Program-made: the position numbers and the translations under genes
Shown here: positions 1 through 6,632 of the stretch, one piece after another
How positions within the stretch are numbered: the stretch's first letter is position 1
How the letters are laid out: every line of letters begins with the position of its first letter
Notes under the pieces: generated by a model
Told to the model about the DNA's origin: nothing
The model's database searches: none
Seen by the model: only the letters and a program-made list of their open reading frames with translations
DNA from: UBA3210 sp963610315
GTDB lineage: Bacteria > Bacillota_I > Bacilli_A > RFN20 > CAG-449
DNA: 10,641 bases
Direction: 5' to 3'
NCBI GenBank assembly: GCA_963610315.1
Contig: CAVDMV010000032.1
Span: forward strand, 1 to 10,641

Positions 1-1110
1 TTTATTATTCTTTACTATATTTATTTTACTAGAGGAGCTTTATCAACTTATAAAAAGAAATATGAATTCTTTATGAGAATTATCTATATTTATTTATTTT
101 TTGTTCCTTTATTTATTAATAATTCTTATTCATTAACTCCTTTAACAATGTTATTTACGATAGGCTTAACTCCTTTTATCGAAATATTATATTTACTAGG
201 AATATTAGGCATTTTTATTCCTTTATATTTTATTCTTAATCCGTATTGTAGCTTATTATATAAAGGATTAAATCTTATTGATATTTTAAATATTAAAATT
301 CCTCTTGGAGGGATATCAATTTTTAGTATTATCCTTTATTATATAATTTTATTTTTACTAATTTTTGTAACAGAAAATAAAGATAAATTTAAAAAGAGTG
401 TTTTAAGCTATTCGTTAATTGGGACTATCTTTATATCTTCTTTACCAATTACCAATTCATTATCTTGCTCAATAAGTTTTATTAATGTTGGTCAAGGGGA
501 CTCAACTTTAATTCAATATCATAATACTAATATCTTAGTTGATACTGGGGGAATAAAATCTTTTGATATCGCAAAAGAAACATTAATTCCGTATTTTCGA
601 AAAAACCATGTTTATAAATTAGATTATGTTTTTATCACTCATACTGATTTTGATCATTATGGAGGATTTTCTTCTTTAAAAGATAATTTTAGAATTATTT
701 CTTATAATGAAGATAACTTATTTACTTCAATTGATATAGGTGGCTTAACTTTTTATAACCTCAATCCTAGTTCGAGTAATGAAGAAAATGAAAATTCTTT
801 AGTGTTATATTTTACGATAAAAAATAAATCGATCCTATTAATGGGAGATGCTCCTAGTGAAATCGAAACTCGCATTATTAAAAATAATCCTTCTTTAAAA
901 GCGATTTATTTAAAAGTAGGTCACCACGGATCTAAATATTCTACTTCTAGTTATTTTATTTCATATATTCAACCTAAAACTGCAATCATTTCCTGCGGAA
1001 GAAATAATTATTATGGTCATCCACATAAAGAAGTAATTAATACTTTAAAATCATATAATGTTACGATAAGAAGAACAGATGAAGAAGGAACGATAAAGAT
1101 TAGGTTATAA
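1..1110 (+). CDS. comEC: ComEC/Rec2-family DNA internalization channel, C-terminal part (5' end outside window)
   Basis: The reading frame is open from the first base, so the ATG at 73 is internal and the gene starts left of the window; 369 residues are visible. ComEC is the membrane channel that carries single-stranded DNA into the cell during natural transformation. The visible part begins with hydrophobic membrane segments (about residues 1-150), followed by an extracytoplasmic metallo-beta-lactamase-like domain. That domain shows INVGQGDST (about 161-169), VDTGG (180-184), the metal-site motif HTDFDH (214-219), LMGD (280-283), GHHGS (307-311) and GHPHKE (339-344). HxDxDH in place of HxHxDH is usual in ComEC proteins. 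All expected C-terminal motifs are present, so the gene looks intact here. Its stop at 1108-1110 lies 38 bp before the next gene, and I see no terminator between them. Whether the organism is competent cannot be judged from this window. Confidence 0.94.
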   Translation, partial: FIILYYIYFTRGALSTYKKKYEFFMRIIYIYLFFVPLFINNSYSLTPLTMLFTIGLTPFIEILYLLGILGIFIPLYFILNPYCSLLYKGLNLIDILNIKIPLGGISIFSIILYYIILFLLIFVTENKDKFKKSVLSYSLIGTIFISSLPITNSLSCSISFINVGQGDSTLIQYHNTNILVDTGGIKSFDIAKETLIPYFRKNHVYKLDYVFITHTDFDHYGGFSSLKDNFRIISYNEDNLFTSIDIGGLTFYNLNPSSSNEENENSLVLYFTIKNKSILLMGDAPSEIETRIIKNNPSLKAIYLKVGHHGSKYSTSSYFISYIQPKTAIISCGRNNYYGHPHKEVINTLKSYNVTIRRTDEEGTIKIRL

Positions 1111-1133
1111 ATAAGATTTTAATTTGCTATACT
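1105..1133 (+). promoter_or_regulatory. Candidate extended -10 promoter of the AAC(3)-family gene
   Basis: TATACT at 1128-1133 is preceded by TG at 1125-1126, an extended -10 element. A weak -35 (TTATAA, 1105-1110) lies 17 bp upstream and overlaps the comEC stop codon. The predicted start near 1140 would leave a leader of only about 9 nt before the ATG at 1149, with part of the AAAGG ribosome binding site (1137-1141) outside the transcript. Translation could then be nearly leaderless, or rely on read-through from comEC. The call rests on sequence match only. Confidence 0.5.
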
Positions 1134-1148
1134 AATAAAGGTGATAAT

Positions 1149-1910
1149 ATGTTAACAAAAGAAAATTTATTTAAAACTTTATCTAATATTGGCTTAAAAA
1201 GTGATGATGCCGTAATGATTCATTCTTCCTTACGTAGTATTGGTCAAATTGAAGGTAAGGCAGAAGGATTAATCTCATATCTAAAAGAATATTTTAAAGA
1301 TGGATTAATTATTTTCCCTAGTCACACCTGGGCAATTATAAATAATGATGGAGATGTATTAAATTTAAAAGAAGCTAATTCTTGCGTTGGTGAACTACCT
1401 AATATCGCTTTGAGAAGTTCGTTTATTCGTTCTCATCATCCAACTCATTCAGTTGTTTGTTATGGTAAGAAAGCTAAAGAATATATTTCTTTAGATAATA
1501 ATTCGTCTACTCCTGTTTCTCCGACAGGTTGTTTTGGTAACTTACATAAAGTAAATGCAAAAATTTTGTTTTTGGGTTGTTCTTTAACTAAAAATACTTT
1601 TATTCATTCTATTGAAGAAGAATTTAATGTTCCTGATCGCTTCACTAATCACATTTATCATTTTTATTCAAAAGATGATGAAGGAATATATGAATATTTT
1701 ATGCCAAAACATTATTCATCATTAAATCCGCATATCAGTGAAAATTATTTAAAATTAGAGAAACCATTAATAGATTTAGGTATTGCCCATTATTTTACAT
1801 TTGGTGAAGCTCATTCAATTATGATTGATGCGAAGAAATGTTATGATTATGTATCTAGTTTATTGAAAGAAAATTTACATGTGTTTGACGATGGAGAAAC
1901 AATTATTTAG
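1149..1910 (+). CDS. AAC(3)-family N-acetyltransferase
   Basis: This 253-residue protein belongs to the acetyl-CoA-dependent family named after aminoglycoside 3-N-acetyltransferases. Visible family blocks are HSSLRSIG (25-32), FPSHTW (56-61), GELPN (81-85), RSHHPTHSV (94-102), TPVSPTGCFGNL (121-132), ILFLGC (139-144) and NTFIHSIEEE (149-158). Length and block order fit a complete protein. It acts in the cytoplasm, moving an acetyl group from acetyl-CoA to an amine. The substrate cannot be read from the sequence: many chromosomal members are uncharacterised, and some act on sugars or other amines rather than on drugs, so resistance should not be assumed. The start at 1149 has AAAGG about 7 nt upstream and an extended -10 promoter. 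Base composition resembles comEC and the exporter genes, so I see no sign of recent transfer. It ends 147 bp before rimP with no clear terminator of its own. Confidence 0.87.
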   Translation: MLTKENLFKTLSNIGLKSDDAVMIHSSLRSIGQIEGKAEGLISYLKEYFKDGLIIFPSHTWAIINNDGDVLNLKEANSCVGELPNIALRSSFIRSHHPTHSVVCYGKKAKEYISLDNNSSTPVSPTGCFGNLHKVNAKILFLGCSLTKNTFIHSIEEEFNVPDRFTNHIYHFYSKDDEGIYEYFMPKHYSSLNPHISENYLKLEKPLIDLGIAHYFTFGEAHSIMIDAKKCYDYVSSLLKENLHVFDDGETII

Positions 1911-1942
1911 TTATTTTAATAAAATTAACTTGAAAAAATCTC

Positions 1943-1971
1943 TTGAAAATTGTATCCTTTTCTTGTAATAA
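1943..1971 (+). promoter_or_regulatory. Candidate main promoter of the rimP-nusA-infB operon
   Basis: TTGAAA (1943-1948) and TAATAA (1966-1971) are separated by 17 bp, a good sigma-A-type promoter. The predicted start is near 1978-1979, giving a leader of about 80 nt before rimP. A second, weaker pair, TTGAAA (1930-1935) and TATCCT (1953-1958), also has a 17 bp spacer and is shifted 13 bp upstream, so two overlapping starts are possible. No experimental evidence is available. Confidence 0.6.
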
Positions 1972-1978
1972 AGGACCT

Positions 1979-2002
1979 ATGTTGTTATTACTACTCAGTT
2001 AG
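1979..2002 (+). CDS. Candidate leader peptide, Met-Leu-Leu-Leu-Leu-Leu-Ser
   Basis: ATG at 1979 is followed by TTG, TTA, TTA, CTA, CTC, AGT and the stop TAG (2000-2002), so five consecutive leucine codons fill a seven-codon ORF in the leader of the nusA operon. The stop lies 10 nt before the terminator-like hairpin at 2013-2037. An AAGGA (1971-1975) precedes the ATG by only 3 nt. It would be transcribed from the upstream overlapping promoter, whereas the stronger promoter would give a leaderless ORF. The arrangement resembles amino-acid attenuation leaders, but the downstream genes are not leucine biosynthetic and I see only a weak alternative pairing (5 bp). Chance is a real possibility in AT-rich DNA. 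Confidence 0.25.
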   Translation: MLLLLLS

Positions 2003-2012
2003 ATATTCATTT

Positions 2013-2045
2013 AAGTGGGAAATAAAAAATCCCACTTTTATTTTG
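2013..2045 (+). terminator. Terminator-like hairpin in the rimP-nusA leader (candidate attenuator)
   Basis: An 8 bp stem (AAGTGGGA 2013-2020 with TCCCACTT 2030-2037) with a 9 nt A-rich loop runs into TTTTATTTT (2036-2044), a U-tract interrupted by one A. The rimP ribosome binding site AGGAGG (2047-2052) follows at once. It may end read-through from the acetyltransferase gene. Because it lies downstream of the operon promoter, it should also stop part of the operon's own transcripts. In Bacillus subtilis the ylxS(rimP)-nusA leader contains a NusA-dependent terminator through which NusA limits its own synthesis. The modest stem and interrupted U-tract here fit that class, but this is inference. 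Confidence 0.72.
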
Positions 2046-2057
2046 TAGGAGGCATTA

Positions 2058-2531
2058 ATGGATATTACAATTAACGAAAAACTATTAAAAGAACTTACAC
2101 CGATTGCTGATTCTCAAGGGTTATTAATTGAAAAACTTGAATATGCAAAAAAAGGAAGAGAATTCTATCTTACAATTTACGTTGAAAAAGAAGATGACGT
2201 TACTTCTTTAGATGATGTTTGTAAAGTTAGCGATCTTATGAGCGCAAAACTTGATGAACTCGATCTAATTCAAGAAAATTATATTCTCGACGTTTCTACT
2301 TCTGGGGCTGAAAAACCAATAACTGATTTTAGTAAATTTCCTAAATATGTTGGAAAATACATTTATGTGAAATTTAAAAATCCATTCTCTGGATTAAATG
2401 ACATCACAGGTACATTAGAAAAAGTAGAAAATGATGAACTTACTATTTCTTACAAAGTCAAAACAAGAACAAAGTTTGTAACTGTTCAAATTACAAATAT
2501 TTCTAAAGCAAATCTAGCTATTAAATTTTAG
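2058..2531 (+). CDS. rimP: Ribosome maturation factor RimP (YlxS)
   Basis: RimP binds the free 30S subunit and helps its late assembly. The protein has 157 residues, the usual length. An N-terminal alpha/beta domain (about 1-85) carries SLDDVCKVSDLMSAKLDELD (50-69), a region typical of the family, then YILDVSTSGAEKPI (74-87), which corresponds to the family's Y-LEVSSPGAERPL block. A C-terminal SH3-like beta domain (about 88-157) follows. The start is fixed by AGGAGG at 2047-2052, five bases before the ATG. It is the first gene of the operon, and its stop TAG (2529-2531) overlaps the ribosome binding site of nusA, as expected for a tightly linked pair. This is the standard position of rimP in Firmicutes. 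Confidence 0.96.
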   Translation: MDITINEKLLKELTPIADSQGLLIEKLEYAKKGREFYLTIYVEKEDDVTSLDDVCKVSDLMSAKLDELDLIQENYILDVSTSGAEKPITDFSKFPKYVGKYIYVKFKNPFSGLNDITGTLEKVENDELTISYKVKTRTKFVTVQITNISKANLAIKF

Positions 2532-2540
2532 GAGGTATAT

Positions 2541-4199
2541 ATGTTAGATACAAAAGTATTCATGAAAGCAATTGAAGACTTAGAAAAAATTGGTATTGCT
2601 CATGATGTTACAATTCAAGCGCTTAAGGAAGCATTTGAATCAATCTTCAAGAAAAAAGGCTATGAAGATACACGTGTCGAAGTTGATATTGATGAAGTAA
2701 AAGGAACAATCGATATCTATTCAGTTAAGACAGTAGTTGAAAATGTTGAAGATGATAACCTTGAAGTTGAATATGATGAAATTAAAGATGAATATCCTGA
2801 TATTAAAGTCGGTGATGATTTAAAAGTTAAACACGAAATTGAAAATTTCTCTAAAGCTGATATTGTTAGATTCCAATCAGTTTTAAAACAAAAAATTAAA
2901 GAAGCTGAAAAAACTGCAATCTACAATGCTTTCTCTGATAAAACAGGTGAAATTATTACAGGTGTAGTTGAAAAAATTGAAGATCGTTACACAATCGTTT
3001 CAATCGGTGGAACTGGTAAAAATACAAGTGTTTCTTTACCTAATTCACAAAAGATAGGTCAAGAAGAATTTAAACTTGGTCAACAAATCAAAGTTTATTT
3101 ATCAGAAGTTAATTCAGCAACAAGCGGACCTCAACTTCGTATTTCTAGAAGCGAACCTGGTTTCTTAAAGAGATTATTTGAAGAAGAAATTCCAGAAGTA
3201 TTTAATGGTCAAGTAGTCATTAAAGATATCGCTCGTGAAGCAGGCGAAAGAAGTAAGGTTTCCGTTTATTCAACTGATGAAACTTTAGATCCAATCGGTG
3301 CTTGTATTGGCCAAGGTGGATCAAAGATTCAAAAGATTTGTAGCCAAATTAACCATGAAAAAATTGATATTGTTCTATATCATGAATATGCTGGCTTATT
3401 CATCGCAGAAGCTTTAAAACCTGCAGAAGTTCTCGCGGTTAAATTAAATGAAGAAGAAAAATCAGCAGTCGCAATTGTTAAAAATGGTGATTTAAGAGTC
3501 GCGATTGGTAAACGTGGTATTAACGTTGTTCTTGCAGTTAAATTAACTGGTTGGAAGATTGATATTAAAGAACAAGATGTCGCATTAGCGGAAGGCATTG
3601 TTGGTGAAGATCTAAACGAAATGACAATTAAAGAACATGAAATGATCTTAATTAAACAAAGAGAAGAAATCTTTAAAGAAATCGCTTCATCAAAAGAAGA
3701 TGTTGTTGAAGAAGAAAATCTTGATAGTGAAGTTGTTACTCCTACTGAAGAAGAAGTTGCTCCTGTCACAGAAGAAACTAAAGTTGAAGAAGAAAAAGTT
3801 GATGTTAACGAAATTATTCTTCCTACAAAAGAAGAAATTGAAAAAGAAACAAAAGTTGTTGAAGAAGAACCAACTGTTGTTTATAACCCAGTTAAGATGC
3901 AACCTACAACTTCATTAAGTGATCTTGAAAAACAAATTGAGGAAGAAAAGAAGAGAAAGTCATCTTCACAAAATGCTCCTGTTAAGAAGAAGTATAAGAA
4001 AGATGATGAAGAAGAAGTTAAACCTCAACCAAAGAAAACAAAACCACAAGAAGAAAAGAAGAAACCTGATTCATATATGTCAATTTATACAGACGAAGAA
4101 CTTGAAGAATTTGATGCAGAAGACGAAGAAGAAGAAAATAGATACGATGATGATATCGATTCTTACGATGAATATGATAAATACTACGAGGATAATTAA
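2541..4199 (+). CDS. nusA: Transcription termination/antitermination factor NusA with long charged C-terminal tail
   Basis: NusA binds RNA polymerase near the RNA exit channel and controls pausing, intrinsic termination and rRNA antitermination. The order seen is N-terminal polymerase-binding domain (about 1-130), S1 domain (about 133-200, closing with PQLRISRSEPGFLKRLFEEE), KH1 (about 215-285, with DPIGACIGQGG at 250-260) and KH2 (about 290-345, with IGKRG 322-326 and LTGWKIDI 335-342). The B. subtilis protein stops soon after KH2 (about 371 residues), but this one runs to 552. The extra part is rich in Glu and Lys, has a basic stretch at about 470-508, and ends in an acidic tail with tyrosines (about 511-552). 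It looks disordered; I recognise no domain in it. AGGAGG at 2530-2535 sets the start. The GAA-rich DNA of the tail creates long open frames in other frames, which I regard as shadows. Confidence 0.97.
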   Translation: MLDTKVFMKAIEDLEKIGIAHDVTIQALKEAFESIFKKKGYEDTRVEVDIDEVKGTIDIYSVKTVVENVEDDNLEVEYDEIKDEYPDIKVGDDLKVKHEIENFSKADIVRFQSVLKQKIKEAEKTAIYNAFSDKTGEIITGVVEKIEDRYTIVSIGGTGKNTSVSLPNSQKIGQEEFKLGQQIKVYLSEVNSATSGPQLRISRSEPGFLKRLFEEEIPEVFNGQVVIKDIAREAGERSKVSVYSTDETLDPIGACIGQGGSKIQKICSQINHEKIDIVLYHEYAGLFIAEALKPAEVLAVKLNEEEKSAVAIVKNGDLRVAIGKRGINVVLAVKLTGWKIDIKEQDVALAEGIVGEDLNEMTIKEHEMILIKQREEIFKEIASSKEDVVEEENLDSEVVTPTEEEVAPVTEETKVEEEKVDVNEIILPTKEEIEKETKVVEEEPTVVYNPVKMQPTTSLSDLEKQIEEEKKRKSSSQNAPVKKKYKKDDEEEVKPQPKKTKPQEEKKKPDSYMSIYTDEELEEFDAEDEEEENRYDDDIDSYDEYDKYYEDN

Positions 4200-4204
4200 T
4201 CTTT

Positions 4205-4483
4205 ATGATTAAACAAAAAAAGATTCCGATGAGAAAATGTGTCATCACTAATGAACTCTGCCCAAAGAAAGATTTATTAAGAGTTGTTAAAGACCCTGAA
4301 GGAAAAGTTTTCTTTGATTATTCCGGTCGAGCAAATGGTCATGGTGCATATGTTAAAAACGATGTAAGTGTCATTGAACTTGCACGTAAAAAAGGAACTT
4401 TAGCGAAAGTATTAGAATGTGAAATTCCTGATGAAGTTTACGAAAGACTTTTAAAGGAAGCTAATAATGCATCCAAAAATTAA
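4205..4483 (+). CDS. rnpM: RNA-binding protein YlxR / RNase P modulator RnpM
   Basis: This small basic protein (92 residues) of the YlxR family shows the family core MRKCVITNELCPKKDLLRVV (9-28) and FDYSGRANGHGAYV (about 37-50). YlxR of B. subtilis binds RNA and has been linked to RNase P, hence the name RnpM; that role is taken from the family. ATG 4205 is preferred over the in-frame ATG at 4229 because the N-terminal stretch IKQKKIPMRKC matches the family and because GAGG at 4188-4191 lies inside the end of nusA, although at a rather long 13 nt spacing. The gene begins 5 bp after nusA and overlaps rulQ by 17 bp, which suggests translational coupling. It sits in its standard place between nusA and rulQ. 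Confidence 0.94.
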   Translation: MIKQKKIPMRKCVITNELCPKKDLLRVVKDPEGKVFFDYSGRANGHGAYVKNDVSVIELARKKGTLAKVLECEIPDEVYERLLKEANNASKN

Positions 4484-4766
4484 AACAATGATTTCCTTCG
4501 CTTTAAGAGCGAGAAAGATATCTTTTGGAGAAAGTGTTCTTTCTCGAAAAGGTAAAGTAAAACTCGCTCTTATGGCAAGTGATGCATCAGAAAACACATC
4601 TAAGAAATATCTCGATAAATTATCATATAATCAAATTCGATACATAGTCTATGGAACTAAAGGTGAACTTGGTGAAGTAGTGAATAAAAACGATGTGTGC
4701 CTATTAGGAATCGAGGATCCTAATATCGCGAAAGAAATTATTAAAATAATGAAGGAGGAAAATTGA
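4467..4766 (+). CDS. rulQ: L7Ae-family RNA-binding protein RulQ (YlxQ)
   Basis: This 99-residue protein belongs to the L7Ae/L30e kink-turn RNA-binding family, known in Firmicutes as YlxQ, RplGA or RulQ. Visible family features are FALRARKISFGESVL (11-25), the LALMASDASENTSKKY block (33-48), in which ASDAS-NT-K is the most conserved part, and KGELGEVVNK near 65-74. The family binds kink-turns in structured RNA; its exact role in bacteria is not settled. The start at 4467 is supported by AAAGGAAG (4453-4460), seven bases upstream and inside ylxR. The stop TGA (4764-4766) is one base before the infB ATG, and the infB ribosome binding site lies within the end of rulQ. Read as Trp, that TGA would add nine codons, but nothing in the window supports this. 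Confidence 0.94.
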   Translation: MHPKIKTMISFALRARKISFGESVLSRKGKVKLALMASDASENTSKKYLDKLSYNQIRYIVYGTKGELGEVVNKNDVCLLGIEDPNIAKEIIKIMKEEN

Positions 4767-4767
4767 T

Positions 4768-6627
4768 ATGGCAAAAAATACAAAACCAAATAAAGGCAAT
4801 AACCGTCTTTCAAATGGACCAAAATATGATCCAAATCACAAAAAAAATGCTCCTGTTAATAAAGTTAACGGAGGAGTATTTGTTTATACAGGCTCAATTA
4901 CTGTAAATGAACTTGCTTCTAAATTAGGCTTAAACGCAAGTGATATCATTAAATATTTATTCTTAAATAAAAAAATGATGGTTACTATTAACTCTCAACT
5001 CGATGATGAAGTTATTGGTGAATTATGTTTAAACTATGGCTATGATTTCAAGAAAGAAAAATTAGTCGAAGAAGAAAACTTTGAAGAATTAGAAATTATT
5101 GATGATGAAAAAGATCTTGAAGAAAGACCTCCAGTAGTTGTTATTATGGGACACGTCGACCATGGTAAAACTACTTTAATTGATACTATTCGTTCTTCTA
5201 ATATTGCTGGTGGTGAAGCAGGCGCGATCACTCAAGCAATTGGTGCTTACCAAAAAGAAATTAATGGAAAGAAAATTACTTTCTTAGATACTCCAGGTCA
5301 CGAAGCTTTTACCGCGATGAGAGCTCGTGGAGCAAAAATGACTGATATCGCTATTATTGTTGTCGCGGCAGATGACGGCGTTATGCCTCAAACTAAAGAA
5401 GCGATTGATCACGCGAAGGCTGCAGGAGTTACCATTATTGTTGCGATTAACAAGATTGATAAACCAACTGCAAATATTGAAAAAGTTACTCAAGAATTAA
5501 TCGAATGTGGTTTAATTCCTGAAGAGTACGGCGGAGAAACAATCTTTAAACAAATTTCTGCGAAAAAGAATATCGGTATTGATGAATTACTCGAAACTAT
5601 CTTAGTTGTCGCAGAATTAAAAGAATTAAAAGCTAACCCATCTAGATATGCTTTAGGTACTGTTATTGAAGCATCCCTTGATAAAAATGAAGGTGCAAAA
5701 GCAACTATTTTAATTCAAAATGGTACTTTAAATACAGGAGACTCAGTTGTCGTCGGTACAGCTTATTGTAAAGTAAGAAAGATGGTTAACGAATATAAAA
5801 AGGTTGTTAAAACTGCAACTCCATCTACTCCAGTTGTTATTACTGGTTTAGATGAAGTACCTCATGCTGGTGATAACTTTATGGCTTATCCTGATGATAA
5901 GGTGGCTAAAGATATCGCAGATAAACGTAAATTAGCAGCGAAGAACAAAGAATTAAAAGCTAGTAGCGCAATGACTCTTGACGATTTATATTCTCAAGTT
6001 GCTGCAGGTGAAGTTAAGACAATTAACATCATCCTTAGAGCGGACGTACAAGGCTCAGTTGAAGCAATTAACGCTTCGCTTCAAAAATTAAATAATGATG
6101 AAGTTAAAGTAAACATCATTAGAGCGACTGCTGGAGCTATTACTTTAAGCGACGTATTACTCGCAAGTGCTTCTAAAGCAATTATCTATGGCTTTAACGT
6201 TAGACCTGATGCCTTAGTAAGAGCGAAAGCAGAAGAAGAAAAAGTTGAAATTAGATTACATACAATCATTTACGCTTTAATTGAAGAAATTGAAGGTGTT
6301 ATGAAAGGTATGAGAAAACCAATTGAACAAGAAGTAATTCTTGGCCAAGCGGAAGTTAGACAAATCTTTAAAGCAAGTAAGATTGGTACTATTGCAGGTA
6401 GTTATGTTCTCGATGGTGAATTAAAGAGAGATTGTTCAGTTCGTTTAATTAGAGATGGTATTGTTATCTTTACAGGAAAACTTGGCTCTTTACGTAGATT
6501 TAAGGACGATGTTGCAAAGGTTTCCACTGGATTTGAATGTGCATTTACAATTGAAAACTACAACGATATTAAAGAAGGCGATGTAGTTGAAGCTTATGAA
6601 ATTCAACAAGTCGCACCTAAGGAGTAG
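4768..6627 (+). CDS. infB: Translation initiation factor IF-2
   Basis: IF-2 is the GTPase that brings initiator tRNA to the 30S subunit and promotes 50S joining. It has 619 residues, near the short end of the family because the long variable N-terminus is reduced to about 35 Lys/Asn-rich residues. Then come the IF2_N domain (about 44-96, beginning VNELASKLGLN), a short acidic linker (about 100-118), and the GTPase core with GHVDHGKT (128-135), the switch region AITQAIGAY (153-161), DTPGHE (174-179), NKID (228-231) and SAK (264-266). Domains II, III and the initiator-tRNA-binding C2 domain follow (about 290-619), with ILRADVQGSVEA near 422-433. All G motifs are intact. AGGAGG (4753-4758) lies nine bases before the ATG. 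The gene ends with tandem TAG TAG (6625-6630), and its last codons form the rbfA ribosome binding site. Confidence 0.98.
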   Translation: MAKNTKPNKGNNRLSNGPKYDPNHKKNAPVNKVNGGVFVYTGSITVNELASKLGLNASDIIKYLFLNKKMMVTINSQLDDEVIGELCLNYGYDFKKEKLVEEENFEELEIIDDEKDLEERPPVVVIMGHVDHGKTTLIDTIRSSNIAGGEAGAITQAIGAYQKEINGKKITFLDTPGHEAFTAMRARGAKMTDIAIIVVAADDGVMPQTKEAIDHAKAAGVTIIVAINKIDKPTANIEKVTQELIECGLIPEEYGGETIFKQISAKKNIGIDELLETILVVAELKELKANPSRYALGTVIEASLDKNEGAKATILIQNGTLNTGDSVVVGTAYCKVRKMVNEYKKVVKTATPSTPVVITGLDEVPHAGDNFMAYPDDKVAKDIADKRKLAAKNKELKASSAMTLDDLYSQVAAGEVKTINIILRADVQGSVEAINASLQKLNNDEVKVNIIRATAGAITLSDVLLASASKAIIYGFNVRPDALVRAKAEEEKVEIRLHTIIYALIEEIEGVMKGMRKPIEQEVILGQAEVRQIFKASKIGTIAGSYVLDGELKRDCSVRLIRDGIVIFTGKLGSLRRFKDDVAKVSTGFECAFTIENYNDIKEGDVVEAYEIQQVAPKE

Positions 6628-6632
6628 TAGTT

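Noticed and set aside
73..75. ATG at 73 as the true start of the first gene
   Set aside because: The frame is open to base 1 with membrane-protein-like residues, and ComEC proteins are far longer at the N-terminus. The gene is cut by the window edge.
1908..1929. A terminator for the acetyltransferase gene in the AT-rich inverted repeat after its stop
   Set aside because: The imperfect stem is almost entirely A-T with a bulge, and no T-run follows (the next bases are TGAAAAAATC). It is unlikely to stop transcription.
3380..3769. A 129-codon open frame on the minus strand inside nusA
   Set aside because: It is antisense to the conserved KH region of nusA, is Ser/Thr-rich as expected from reverse-complemented acidic codons, and has no ribosome site. 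It is a shadow.
3690..4248. Several Lys/Leu- or Phe/Asn-rich open frames on both strands in the nusA tail
   Set aside because: They arise from GAA/AAG-rich repeats read out of frame. Their compositions are extreme, and the frame encoding NusA continues without a break to its own stop next to ylxR.
4764..4793. TGA at the end of rulQ read as tryptophan (Mycoplasma code)
   Set aside because: All five Trp codons I count, including the conserved Trp of LTGWKIDI in NusA, are TGG. No gene contains an in-frame TGA, and stopping at 4766 gives the usual RulQ length and a normal junction with infB.
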